A stretch of DNA of 50,435 nt. It comes from Acidobacteriota bacterium. Lineage in GTDB: Bacteria > Acidobacteriota > Terriglobia > Bryobacterales > Bryobacteraceae. This document shows, in pieces, positions 8,862 to 17,564 of the stretch (positions are counted from its first letter, which is position 1; each line of letters opens with the position of its first letter). The stretch is from the NCBI GenBank assembly GCA_025350695.1, contig JANXXI010000293.1, forward strand, positions 1 to 50,435. Reading direction: 5' to 3'. The translations under genes and the position numbers were made by a program. Below the pieces are notes generated by a model. The model saw only the letters and a program-made list of their open reading frames with translations. It was not told the DNA's origin and searched no databases.

Positions 8862-10051
8862 TGACTGTTTCGACGCCACTTCCGACCGGCTATTTGTTGG
8901 CGTCATCTCCCAACTTCCTCCGCGCGCTCAAGGTGGCTGCGGAAAATGCCGATGACGTCGATCGCGCCGGACGCTTCCCCTCAGAAGCGATCCAAGCCCT
9001 GAAAGAGGCTGCGGCCTTCGGTTGCTACGTTCCCGCGGAGTACGACGGTATGGGTGTCTCTTTCCAACATCTTGCCGAATTGACATTCGAGATTGCCCGC
9101 CGTTGCTCCGCATCCGGCATGATCTTCGCCATGCACCAGATTCAAGTGGGGAGCATCGTCCACCACTTAAACGCTCAAACCTGGTTTGAAAACTATTTGC
9201 GGCGCGTTGCGGGCGAACAACGGCTGATCGCCTCCGCCACATCAGAGGTGGGCGTGGGCGGTGACCTGCGACGCAGTATCGCAGCTGTTGAGCCTGTCGA
9301 TGGTTCCGGCGGTTTGGTTCGTTTTGAAAAACAGGCTCCGACAATTTCTTACGGCGGCCACGCTGACGATTTGCTAACTACGCTTCGCCGCCATTCTGAG
9401 GCTGAGGGAAGCGATCAGGTTTTGGTGCTCACCCATAAAGAACAGATGGAGATGAAGCAGACGAGCCAGTGGGACACCCTCGGTATGCGGGGAACTTGCA
9501 GCCCTGGTTTCGTGGTCCAGGCCACCTGCTCGGCTGAACAGGTGATGAGGGTTCCTTTCTCGACGACCGCCGCTGAAACGGTTGTGCCGTTCTCGCACAT
9601 TCTTTGGTCTCACGTATGGTTGGGTATAGCTACCGACGCCTTCGAGCGCGCTCAGAATTTCATTCGCGCACAAGCGCGGCAAAGCCCAGGCTCGACGCCT
9701 CCGGCGGCACTTCGTCTATCGGAACTCAGCACGCACATGTCGCAATTCCGGGCGTTTGTGAAAGCCGCAACCGCCGAATACATCACGTTGCGCGAAGATG
9801 ATCCCAAGCAGCTTTCTACAATCGGCTATGCGGTGCGCATCAATAATTTGAAGATCGCGGCATCGGAAGCCGCCGCCGAAGCTGCCCAAGGCGCCTTACG
9901 GGTTTGCGGCATCGCGGGTTACAGAAACGGCACGCCCTATTCCGTTGGCCGCCACTTGCGCGATTCGCTTTCCGCAGGTTTGATGATCGCCAACGACCGC
10001 ATTCATTCCACCAACGCAACCTTACTGTTGGTCTACCGGGACTCAAAATGA
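8861..10051 (+). CDS. Acyl-CoA dehydrogenase-family flavoprotein, probably acting on a carrier-protein thioester
   Basis: This 396-residue protein has the three-part acyl-CoA dehydrogenase architecture: an N-terminal helical domain (to about 115), a middle beta domain containing the conserved WDTLGMRGTCSPGF block, and a C-terminal helical domain that includes GIAGYRNGTPYSVGRHLRD. The C-terminal segment where medium-chain dehydrogenases place their catalytic Glu reads SAGLMIANDRI and shows no Glu, so the base must be elsewhere or the chemistry differs. The gene overlaps the carrier-protein stop by one base and the ligase start by four. Family knowledge: relatives such as PltE oxidise an aminoacyl group held on a carrier protein. 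By analogy I infer oxidation of the amino acid loaded by the neighbouring ligase. Confidence 0.88.
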   Translation: MTVSTPLPTGYLLASSPNFLRALKVAAENADDVDRAGRFPSEAIQALKEAAAFGCYVPAEYDGMGVSFQHLAELTFEIARRCSASGMIFAMHQIQVGSIVHHLNAQTWFENYLRRVAGEQRLIASATSEVGVGGDLRRSIAAVEPVDGSGGLVRFEKQAPTISYGGHADDLLTTLRRHSEAEGSDQVLVLTHKEQMEMKQTSQWDTLGMRGTCSPGFVVQATCSAEQVMRVPFSTTAAETVVPFSHILWSHVWLGIATDAFERAQNFIRAQARQSPGSTPPAALRLSELSTHMSQFRAFVKAATAEYITLREDDPKQLSTIGYAVRINNLKIAASEAAAEAAQGALRVCGIAGYRNGTPYSVGRHLRDSLSAGLMIANDRIHSTNATLLLVYRDSK

Positions 10052-11010
10052 GCGCAATTACGAACGTGCCGGAACGGATCACGAAAACCATAGCCGGAAC
10101 CGCCGAGGAACAGCAATTCCTTCAAGAGCTCATCGCCGCCGGCCTGCTGCTTCCCAGCGGCGAGCCCGGTGTTTACGGCCGCGGCATGGTGTTTGAGGAT
10201 GTGCGAAACCGGTTCGACGAACTGGTGACTAGAACGGGCCTGCCCGATCAACCGGAGCGTCCTCGCTTTCCTCCAATCCTTCCCAGGCGGACGCTCGAAA
10301 AAGCGGGTTACTTGAAGTCATTCCCGCACTTGTGTGGCGCCGTGTTCAGCTTTGCCGGCAATGAACGTGAGGCAATGTCGCTTGTTGAATGCGCCAGCAA
10401 CGGCGCGGACTGGAGCGGGTTTCTTTCGATGACCGATGTTGTGTTAGTGCCCGCTGCCTGTTATCCGGCCTATCCCGCCATGGCGCTACGGGGGCCGTTG
10501 CCCAAGGGCGGCGTCACTCTCGACCTGGGTGGTTCCTACGTATTTCGCAATGAGCCGTCGGGCGATCCGGCGCGCCTGCAAATGTTCCATCAACGGGAAA
10601 TGGTTCGTATTGGCGCCGAAGAAGATGTGCTCGCCTGGCGCGATGTTTGGATGAAGCGAGCCACAGGTATCTTCCAGCAGGTGTGTTTGGACGCAACGCT
10701 GGACGTAGCCTCCGACCCATTTTTCGGACGCGGTGGAAAGCTACTGGCCAAGAATCAGTTGGCGCAAGGATTGAAGTTTGAAGTGCTGGTTCCTATCGCC
10801 TCACCGGGTCCCACGGCGGTGTCTTCCTTCAACTATCACCAGGAACATTTCGGAACGGCCTTTGGCATTACGCAGCATGATGGCAGTGTGGCGCAGAGCG
10901 CTTGTCTTGGTTTCGGTTTGGAGAGAATTACACTGGCTCTTTTCCGCAAGCACGGTTTGAACCCTAGTAGTTGGCCAACAGAAGTGAGGACCGTACTTTG
11001 GTCCGCTTAG
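10048..11010 (+). CDS. Amino acid--[acyl-carrier-protein] ligase (class II synthetase-like, atypical SerRS catalytic core)
   Basis: This 320-residue protein has the class II aminoacyl-tRNA synthetase core without a tRNA-binding arm. I chose the ATG at 10048 because it overlaps the preceding stop (ATGA); the open frame extends further upstream only inside the previous gene. Motif 2 is seen in SYVFRNEP (Arg167) and motif 3 in GFGLERITLALF (Arg293). Cys138 (in ACYPAYP), Glu184 (HQRE) and Cys286 (SACLGFG) are spaced as the zinc ligands of the atypical SerRS family, where zinc binds the substrate amino group. Family knowledge: such ligases, first described in Bradyrhizobium, activate Gly or Ala and transfer it to the phosphopantetheine of a carrier protein. 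The likely partner is the carrier protein encoded at 8601. Which amino acid is used here cannot be read. Confidence 0.93.
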   Translation: MSAITNVPERITKTIAGTAEEQQFLQELIAAGLLLPSGEPGVYGRGMVFEDVRNRFDELVTRTGLPDQPERPRFPPILPRRTLEKAGYLKSFPHLCGAVFSFAGNEREAMSLVECASNGADWSGFLSMTDVVLVPAACYPAYPAMALRGPLPKGGVTLDLGGSYVFRNEPSGDPARLQMFHQREMVRIGAEEDVLAWRDVWMKRATGIFQQVCLDATLDVASDPFFGRGGKLLAKNQLAQGLKFEVLVPIASPGPTAVSSFNYHQEHFGTAFGITQHDGSVAQSACLGFGLERITLALFRKHGLNPSSWPTEVRTVLWSA

Positions 11011-11025
11011 TGGCGGAAGCGAATC

Positions 11026-11976
11026 ATGACCAGTCTTCTTGGTTTGGATCCTCGATCTTATTCCGTCAGTCCGCTGCACGGCGCTGATCGCACATTTCGT
11101 GAGACCAACTGCTACGTCGACATTTGGATTGAGTTACTGCATGCCCGGGGCATCCCGGCTGAAAGCGCCATGGCGTTTGGTTTCACCGTTGCCTTTGAGG
11201 GCGATCAATGGACGTTCTTCAAACCTCCACCGGAGGCTCTTGAATGTCTATACGGCATCGACGTGCATGAAATGCAGCTGTACCGCCCAACCGCCGATCA
11301 CGCCATTGAGCAGCTGAATGCGGGCCGCACTATTATCATTGAGGCTGACTCCTATTACTTGCCCGATACGGCTGGGACGGCCTATCGCGCAGCGCACGTA
11401 AAGTCCTCGATCGCGATTGAGGGAATCGATGTCGCGGGGGAACGGTTGCGGTACTTTCACAGCGCGGGCTATCACGAACTTTCGGGCGAAGACTTCCGCG
11501 GCGTCTTTCGACTGGGGCGTGCGTTTTCAGATGATGTACTGCCGCCGTATACGGAGATTGTCAGGTTCGACGCTGGTCCCTGTTTAGGTGGCGACGATCT
11601 CCGCAGCGCCGCAAAGGCAGTGCTGGCGCGGCAATTGAAGCGGCGCCCCAAGCAGAATCCTTGGTTTGCTTTCGGAGACCGGCTCGCGAAAGATCTTTCC
11701 GGATTACTTGCCGGATCTGAAGCCGGATATCATGCCTATGCGTTCGCTACCGTGCGTCAGTGCGGAGCGGCCTACGAACTAACCAAGAGTTTCGCCGAAT
11801 GGCTCGCACCCGAAGATAAATCGACGGCGGAAGCATTGGGCCGTCAAGTGGCGGGCGCTAAAGCTTTGTTATTTAAGCTTGCGCGTCGGAGGGCGTTTGA
11901 CGTGAATCCATCCATCACGCAACTAGCTGGTGACTGGGAGACGACGCTCGAAGGATTGCATCGGATGTCGCAATGA
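11026..11976 (+). CDS. DUF1839 family protein
   Basis: This 316-residue protein of unknown function matches, from memory, the DUF1839 family that accompanies amino acid:carrier-protein ligases. A conserved-looking N-terminal half contains FRETNCYVDIWIELLHARG and a central GRTIIIEADSYYLPDT. These suggest a papain/transglutaminase-like fold with possible catalytic Cys (about 29) and a His/Asp-bearing segment (YFHSAGYHEL), but that fold assignment is my inference. The C-terminal 100 residues are helical. No signal peptide is present, so the protein is cytoplasmic. It begins 15 bases after the ligase stop and ends overlapping the GH2 gene by four bases. A role in moving the aminoacyl group from the carrier to an acceptor fits the context but is unproven. 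Confidence 0.85.
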   Translation: MTSLLGLDPRSYSVSPLHGADRTFRETNCYVDIWIELLHARGIPAESAMAFGFTVAFEGDQWTFFKPPPEALECLYGIDVHEMQLYRPTADHAIEQLNAGRTIIIEADSYYLPDTAGTAYRAAHVKSSIAIEGIDVAGERLRYFHSAGYHELSGEDFRGVFRLGRAFSDDVLPPYTEIVRFDAGPCLGGDDLRSAAKAVLARQLKRRPKQNPWFAFGDRLAKDLSGLLAGSEAGYHAYAFATVRQCGAAYELTKSFAEWLAPEDKSTAEALGRQVAGAKALLFKLARRRAFDVNPSITQLAGDWETTLEGLHRMSQ

Positions 11977-14474
11977 GCAACAAGGTGGAGGAGCTAACTA
12001 ACGATTGGGAAATGGCTCCGGCTAGCGAGCTGTTCGTGTCCCCTTCGGAAGCAAGCGGACTACGCTACATTGCCACTAGGGCTCCATGCACGGTTGCCTC
12101 TACTCTTCGCCAACACAAGCAGTGGCATTTAGGATCGGGCGCACGATTCGATACTTCCGATTATTGGTTTCGTTGCCGATTTAATACCCACCCGGCCGCC
12201 CCGCGGGAACAAGTCCTAATACGCTTTCAGGGAATTGCAACCGTGTCGGAAGTTTGGTTAAACGGGCAAGCCATTCTAAAAAGCGGCTCCATGTTCGCAA
12301 GCCACGAAGTGGATGTTACCGGAATAGTGCAGGCCGCTAATGAGCTTGTCATCGTCTGCCGCTCCCTAACCAGCGCGATGAAAGAGAAGCGCAGACATGC
12401 GCCGGCGGCCCGTTGGCGAACGCGCGTGGTTGCCGAACAACAACTGCGCTGGTTTCGCACAACCATGCTGGGGCGTGCTCCCGGGTTTGCGCCCGAGCCT
12501 GAGCCAGTCGGCCCGTGGCGTCCCGTCAGTCTGATTAGGCGTTCGATTATGGTGGAAGATTTTCACTGCAGGGCGCACCTCGAAGGTGATTGTGGTGTCG
12601 TCGACGTGCGCTTTTCGGGATTAGCGCAATCTGGAACGCTATGCGTGGGAGAGCACTCGACACCCTTCGTATGGGACGGGTCGAAAGCGTATGCCAGGTT
12701 GCGAATCCCATCGGTCACCAAATGGTGGCCGCACACCCATGGCTCCCCGGCCCTCTATCCACTTCGCGTGACGGTGATGCTTGAAAACGGAGAGGTGTTG
12801 GTTGTGGAAGATAGCCAGGTGGGCTTCCGCACAATTGAATCCGTTGGCGAAGGCTTGGCGCTTCGCGTCAATGGGACACCCGTATTCTGCCGAGGCGTGG
12901 CCTGGATGCCCCCCGACGTTGTCTCACTCGCGAGCGCGCCTGCAGAGGTCCGCCAAAGGTTAGAACTATTGCGCGACGGCGGCTTCAACATGATTCGAAT
13001 CGCCGGAACGACCATTTATCAGGACCATTGCTTTCACGCGCAATGCGACAAACTTGGATTGCTGGTTTGGCAGGACATGATGTTCGCCAACATGGATTAT
13101 CCGTTCGCCGACGAAGCCTTTCATGGTCTGGCCACCACCGAAGCAACCAGAGAATTATCGCGTCTATCGCGCCATCCAAGCACGGCGATGCTTTGTGGCA
13201 ACTCGGAAATCGAACAACAAGCGGCAATGTTTGGGTTAGAATCAGCCGCTGGCCGGGGGGAGTTTTTTGCCCGCTCTTTGCCGGCCATCGCCGCGCAAAT
13301 TTGCCCCGGTGTTCCCTATATTCATTCCGCGCCCTACGGCGGCGATCTGCCGTTCCGCACCAACTCCGGAGTCGCCAACTACTTTGGCGTGGGCGCGTAC
13401 CTGCGTCCTCTTGAAGACGCACGACGCGCTGAGGTTCGCTTTGCCTCCGAATGCCTTGCTTTCGCCAATGTTCCCGAACCCGAAATGGTGGAACAAATGG
13501 CCGCCGCAAGTCCGGGTGGAATTTCGCCGACGCATCCCGCGTGGAAGCGCGGTGTCCCTCGCGATGGAGGAGCCGGTTGGGATTTTGAAGATGTCCGGGA
13601 CCACTACCTGAAGTCGCTTTATTCCGTCGATCCCGCGCATGTGCGCTATGCCGATGCCCATCGCTATTGGGAACTTTCCCGCATGGTTTCAGGCGAGGTA
13701 ATGGCGGCAGTGTTCGGCGAATGGCGGCGGCCCAAATCCCCCTGTGGTGGCGGAATCATTCTATGGAGTACCGATCTTGAGCCAGGCGCCGGTTGGGGAA
13801 TTCTTGATTCCACCGGTCGCCCCAAAGCTGCTTATTGGTTTTTGAAGAGGGTGCTGGCCCCGTGTTCAATTTGGACCACCGACGAAGGTCTGAATGGAAT
13901 CGACATCCATATCGCCAATGACGGACCCACACCGCTTGCGGCGAACCTGCGGACCGCGCTTTACAGGAACGGGGAAAAGAAGATTGAAGAACGGCAAACC
14001 CCTCTAGTGGTTCCAGCGCATGAGGCGATGACGATTGGCGTGGAGCGTGTGCTCGACCGTTTTGCCGACGTATCCTATGCTTACCGCTTCGGCGCGCCTT
14101 CGCATGATCTTGTGGTCGCTAGCTTATATCGCCAGGACGAAAATATTCCCTTTGCGCAAGCATTCCACTTCCCACTGGGCCTCAGTTCGCAGCGGATACC
14201 GGTTAAGGAACTGGGGATTATGGGACGCTTCGTTACCATGGAGGACGGACGTGTTGAGGTGGCTCTGACCGCGCGAAAGTTGGTGTACGGTCTTCGCCTC
14301 TCCGGCGCCAACTCCCGAACTTGCGACGATGATTCGTACTTCAACCTGGAGCCGGAAATCCCGAGACGCATCCTCTTAAGGCCGGATGAATACGCCGCGT
14401 TGCAAGGGCAACTTGTCATCACCGCGATCAATGCCGAAGGGCGTCTGTTGCTTAAAACGGAAGGCCAGCCATGA
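11973..14474 (+). CDS. Glycoside hydrolase family 2 protein, beta-mannosidase-like, no signal peptide
   Basis: This 833-residue GH2 enzyme has an N-terminal galactose-binding-like sandwich (to about 185), an Ig-like domain (about 190-290) and a TIM barrel (about 295-600). WQDMMFANMDYPF in the barrel is typical of beta-mannosidases. The acid/base Glu is in CGNSEIEQQ (about residue 411) and the nucleophile Glu is in FASECLAF (about 493). C-terminal beta domains follow. The protein starts directly with MSNKVEELTNDWEM and has no export signal, unlike most polysaccharide-degrading relatives. It overlaps both neighbours by four bases (ATGA), so it is a core member of the carrier-protein operon. It may trim or transfer a sugar on an intracellular product rather than digest food polymers (inference). 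Confidence 0.88.
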   Translation: MSNKVEELTNDWEMAPASELFVSPSEASGLRYIATRAPCTVASTLRQHKQWHLGSGARFDTSDYWFRCRFNTHPAAPREQVLIRFQGIATVSEVWLNGQAILKSGSMFASHEVDVTGIVQAANELVIVCRSLTSAMKEKRRHAPAARWRTRVVAEQQLRWFRTTMLGRAPGFAPEPEPVGPWRPVSLIRRSIMVEDFHCRAHLEGDCGVVDVRFSGLAQSGTLCVGEHSTPFVWDGSKAYARLRIPSVTKWWPHTHGSPALYPLRVTVMLENGEVLVVEDSQVGFRTIESVGEGLALRVNGTPVFCRGVAWMPPDVVSLASAPAEVRQRLELLRDGGFNMIRIAGTTIYQDHCFHAQCDKLGLLVWQDMMFANMDYPFADEAFHGLATTEATRELSRLSRHPSTAMLCGNSEIEQQAAMFGLESAAGRGEFFARSLPAIAAQICPGVPYIHSAPYGGDLPFRTNSGVANYFGVGAYLRPLEDARRAEVRFASECLAFANVPEPEMVEQMAAASPGGISPTHPAWKRGVPRDGGAGWDFEDVRDHYLKSLYSVDPAHVRYADAHRYWELSRMVSGEVMAAVFGEWRRPKSPCGGGIILWSTDLEPGAGWGILDSTGRPKAAYWFLKRVLAPCSIWTTDEGLNGIDIHIANDGPTPLAANLRTALYRNGEKKIEERQTPLVVPAHEAMTIGVERVLDRFADVSYAYRFGAPSHDLVVASLYRQDENIPFAQAFHFPLGLSSQRIPVKELGIMGRFVTMEDGRVEVALTARKLVYGLRLSGANSRTCDDDSYFNLEPEIPRRILLRPDEYAALQGQLVITAINAEGRLLLKTEGQP

Positions 14475-16201
14475 TATCCCATACATGGTTCCAGTCCGGG
14501 GACTATTCACTGTTGGCGCATCTGCACTCGCCTGCCCAAGCGGCTCATGATTTGGGCGTGGTGATTGTGCCGCCCTTCGGATGGGAAGATGTGTGTTCCT
14601 ATCGCACCCTGCGAGAGCTGGCTCGAACCTTGGCGGACAACGGAATTCCAACTTTCCGCTTCGACTTGCCCGCCACTGGCGATAGCTCGGGAACTCCGCG
14701 AGATCCGGGGTTAGTTGCCGCCTGGACTCGCTCGGTCAACGACAGCATTGCCGAGTTGAGGCGGTTGACCGGCGTCAAGAATGTGGCGGTGATCGGGATC
14801 AGGCTTGGGGCGATGCTTAGTGTAGCCGCGGCGTCCACGGCAGGCGCGGATATTCAGCAGCTGGTTCTGTGGGGGCCTTCCGCGGGAGGCCGGGCTCTGC
14901 TTCGCGAGTTGCGAGCGTTCCGTAATATGGAAGTGTCGGAGTTTCGGGCCGGCCAGGATCCATCGCCGCCGGACGATCAATCGGCTGAGGGCCTCGAGTC
15001 TGGCGGTTATCTCATCATGCCGGAAACATTGGCTGAACTGGAAGCCCTGGACCTGACGCAAGCAAGTCCTTCGTCCGATACCAAGGTGCTGATGCTCTCG
15101 CGGGACGCACTTCCCTGCGACGCAAAGCTTGTGCGCAGCCTGACCGCCGCGGGCTGTAAGGTGGAGATCGCGACGGGCCAAGGGTTGAGCGAAATGATGG
15201 CGCTGCCCCATGAAGCTGTGGCCCCTACCGAAACTTACCTACGAATTTGCAATTGGCTGCTGGCGAATAATGGCCATGCGAAAACGCCCTTTAGACAACC
15301 GATCCTTCGCCCTCAGACGCAGTGCGGTTCTGTGCGCGAGTCGATTTATTCAGGGGGGCAATCAGGCCGGAACACGTTTGGAATTTTGGCTCGGCCGGCA
15401 AAACCAGATAGCAGCTCGCATTCAGACTGGTGCGTGCTTTTCTTGAATCCGGGAGCCGGACGCCACGTGGGCCCCAACCGTATGTGGGTGGAAGCCGCCA
15501 GGCGGTGGGCGGCGAAGGGGATTGCTTCACTGCGTCTCGATCTCGCCGGCATTGGGGAAGGGGACGGGGAACAAAATCTGGACGTTGCCGGATTGTATAG
15601 CGAAGGACTGGTAGAGCAGGTTCTCGAAACTATGCAGGACCTTGAGACCCGTATTGGAGCGAAGCGGTATATCGCCATAGGGCTCTGTTCGGGGGCGTTT
15701 TTGGCCTTTCATACAGCGGTGCGCAATCCCAGTCTGAGGGCCGCCATTCTGTTTAACCCACGCCTACTGTTCTGGGACCCGGAAGTAGATCGCCGTCGCG
15801 ATTTGCGCCGCACCTCCGATGCCATCCGCAATTCGGATACTTGGATGCGGCTGCTTAGTGGTCATGTCAAAGCGCAACGGTTTAAAGATGCTATAAGTCA
15901 GGTGTTCATGGGTGTTAACGCGCTCAAACCCGCGCAGGTGCCGGCCAAGGAACTGTACCGCACATTGGATAAAATAGCGAAACAAGACACCCGGTTAACC
16001 ATGATCTTCACCGAAGGAGAGCCGTTGCTGCGGGAGCTAGACGAGGAAGGCCACCTTCCGCCGAAGGACGCGGTGCATCCTTTCCGTTGTGTTCGTATAG
16101 AAAACGCGGGACACACATTTCGTCCGGTGTGGGCCCAGAAAGTTATGCACGAAATGATGGATCAAGAGGTAAACGAAATAGTCCCTCGCGATTCGATATA
16201 A
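14471..16201 (+). CDS. Fused double alpha/beta-hydrolase protein with non-serine nucleophile elbows
   Basis: This 576-residue protein holds two alpha/beta-hydrolase domains. Domain 1 spans about 1-265, with an oxyanion-type segment VPPFGWED and a nucleophile elbow GIRLG (109-113), where Arg111 stands in the usual Ser position. Domain 2 spans about 300-576, with FLNPGAG, an RLDLAGIGEG strand and an elbow GLCSG (404-408), so Cys406 is the candidate nucleophile, followed by a late His in ENAGHTF. GxRxG and GxCxG elbows are known from the paired hydrolases of exosortase/polysaccharide clusters and, for Cys, from dienelactone hydrolase. Domain 1 is probably non-catalytic and domain 2 could act as a thioesterase or acyltransferase on the carrier-bound product (inference). 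It is the last gene of the coupled operon; the next gene starts 20 bases later. Confidence 0.85.
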   Translation: MISHTWFQSGDYSLLAHLHSPAQAAHDLGVVIVPPFGWEDVCSYRTLRELARTLADNGIPTFRFDLPATGDSSGTPRDPGLVAAWTRSVNDSIAELRRLTGVKNVAVIGIRLGAMLSVAAASTAGADIQQLVLWGPSAGGRALLRELRAFRNMEVSEFRAGQDPSPPDDQSAEGLESGGYLIMPETLAELEALDLTQASPSSDTKVLMLSRDALPCDAKLVRSLTAAGCKVEIATGQGLSEMMALPHEAVAPTETYLRICNWLLANNGHAKTPFRQPILRPQTQCGSVRESIYSGGQSGRNTFGILARPAKPDSSSHSDWCVLFLNPGAGRHVGPNRMWVEAARRWAAKGIASLRLDLAGIGEGDGEQNLDVAGLYSEGLVEQVLETMQDLETRIGAKRYIAIGLCSGAFLAFHTAVRNPSLRAAILFNPRLLFWDPEVDRRRDLRRTSDAIRNSDTWMRLLSGHVKAQRFKDAISQVFMGVNALKPAQVPAKELYRTLDKIAKQDTRLTMIFTEGEPLLRELDEEGHLPPKDAVHPFRCVRIENAGHTFRPVWAQKVMHEMMDQEVNEIVPRDSI

Positions 16202-16220
16202 TCCGTTCAGCGGAATAACT

Positions 16221-17564
16221 ATGACGAAACAGCTGGCCCAGTTGGCGCTGGGGGGTTGGTGCGTGTCCTTTGCCCTGCAAGCGGCGGACGCCCCGGTCTC
16301 CTACCTTAAAGACATTGAGCCCGTGCTCAAGAAGAATTGCCTCGGCTGCCACATGCCTTCCAATAAGCAGAGTGGGCTGTTGTTGACCTCGTACGCCGAC
16401 TTTCAAAAGGGCGGCACGAAGGGACCGGCTTTCACTAGCGTAGTTGGCTATCTCACTGGCGAACGTCAACCCCGCATGCCGTTTGGAGGCAAGCCAATTG
16501 CGGATGAAACGGTTAACCTCTTTAAACGTTGGATTGCTGAGGGTGCAAAGGATGACACTTCGTCGGTTGGCGCCCAAGCTCACGTAGTGGCCAAGCCACC
16601 TGCGGTTTACGCAGCCGCTCCGCCCGTCATGGCGACGGCTTTTTCTCCCGATGGCAAACTGTTCGCCGTGGGTGGTTATCGGGAAATTCTGTTGCACGAG
16701 TATGGTGGGAAGCTGCTAGCTCGTCTCGCCGGTGAATCCATGCGAATCCATAGCCTGGCCTTTTCGCCGGACGGCAAATTGCTAGCCGCTGTCGGTGGCG
16801 ATCCTGCTGTTTCTGGCGAGCTGCAGATTTGGGATGTAGCCGCCCGTAAGCAGACAGCTAGCGTTGTTGGATCGAACGATACATTCTTTGGCGTTTCGTT
16901 TTCGCCGGATGGGTCGAAGATCGCCTTTGCTGGTGCGGACAAGTCGATCCGGCTTTACGACGCGGCGTCGGGCAAAGAGATCCGCAAAATGGATCATCAC
17001 GAAGAGTGGGTTTTCGCCACTGTGTTTGGTGTGGATGGCAAGCGGTTGGTAAGCGTCGGGCGTGATCGGGCGGCAAAACTGACTGAAGTTGAAACCGGGC
17101 GTTTCATTGAGAACATAAACCTGTTGAAAGAGCCATTGACGGCTGTGGCGCGTCACCCGAAGAAGGATTGGATCGCTATTGGCGGGCAGGAACGGATCCC
17201 TTATCTGTACAAGATGGACCGGCCTCGGGCGATGCGCATTGCTGATGATTCCACCTTGATTCGTAAGTTTGAAAAGCAAGACGGGCCGATTTTGTCGCTA
17301 GCCATTTCGCCGGACGGGCAGCACTTGGCTGTGTCGGCCGAGGTGGGTCCGGTGCGCATTTATAACTTGGAAACTGGGGATTTGGAAGCGAAGTGCGCCG
17401 GGCATGAGGGGGCGGTTTATTCGCTGGTGTTCCATCCCGGCAGCAAAGAGCTACTGACGGCCGGTTTTGATGGAATGGTGCGAAGTTATGACCTTGGTGG
17501 CAAGATGCTGAAGGCTTTTGCGCCGGTGCCGCTGGAGAAACCAATTGTGGCGAGGAACGAATAA
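16221..17564 (+). CDS. Secreted c-type cytochrome / WD40 repeat protein
   Basis: This 447-residue protein has a signal peptide (cleavage near AADA) and a haem-c site CLGCH at residues 40-44. The N-terminal part is of the planctomycete-type cytochrome class (PSCyt), with PRMPFGGKPI as the likely distal region. From about residue 130 to the end there is a WD40 beta-propeller with repeated FSPDGKLFAVGG-like units. It would sit in the periplasm. The stop overlaps a possible start of the following gene (TAATG), and the next two genes encode proteins that often accompany this family, so the three form an operon. It begins only 20 bases after the double-hydrolase gene, so read-through is possible. 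The substrate and electron partner are unknown. Confidence 0.9.
   Translation: MTKQLAQLALGGWCVSFALQAADAPVSYLKDIEPVLKKNCLGCHMPSNKQSGLLLTSYADFQKGGTKGPAFTSVVGYLTGERQPRMPFGGKPIADETVNLFKRWIAEGAKDDTSSVGAQAHVVAKPPAVYAAAPPVMATAFSPDGKLFAVGGYREILLHEYGGKLLARLAGESMRIHSLAFSPDGKLLAAVGGDPAVSGELQIWDVAARKQTASVVGSNDTFFGVSFSPDGSKIAFAGADKSIRLYDAASGKEIRKMDHHEEWVFATVFGVDGKRLVSVGRDRAAKLTEVETGRFIENINLLKEPLTAVARHPKKDWIAIGGQERIPYLYKMDRPRAMRIADDSTLIRKFEKQDGPILSLAISPDGQHLAVSAEVGPVRIYNLETGDLEAKCAGHEGAVYSLVFHPGSKELLTAGFDGMVRSYDLGGKMLKAFAPVPLEKPIVARNE

Noticed and set aside
9904-10047. Longer N-terminus for the amino acid:carrier-protein ligase
   Set aside because: The extension lies entirely within the dehydrogenase gene and the ATGA overlap at 10048 gives the normal family length.
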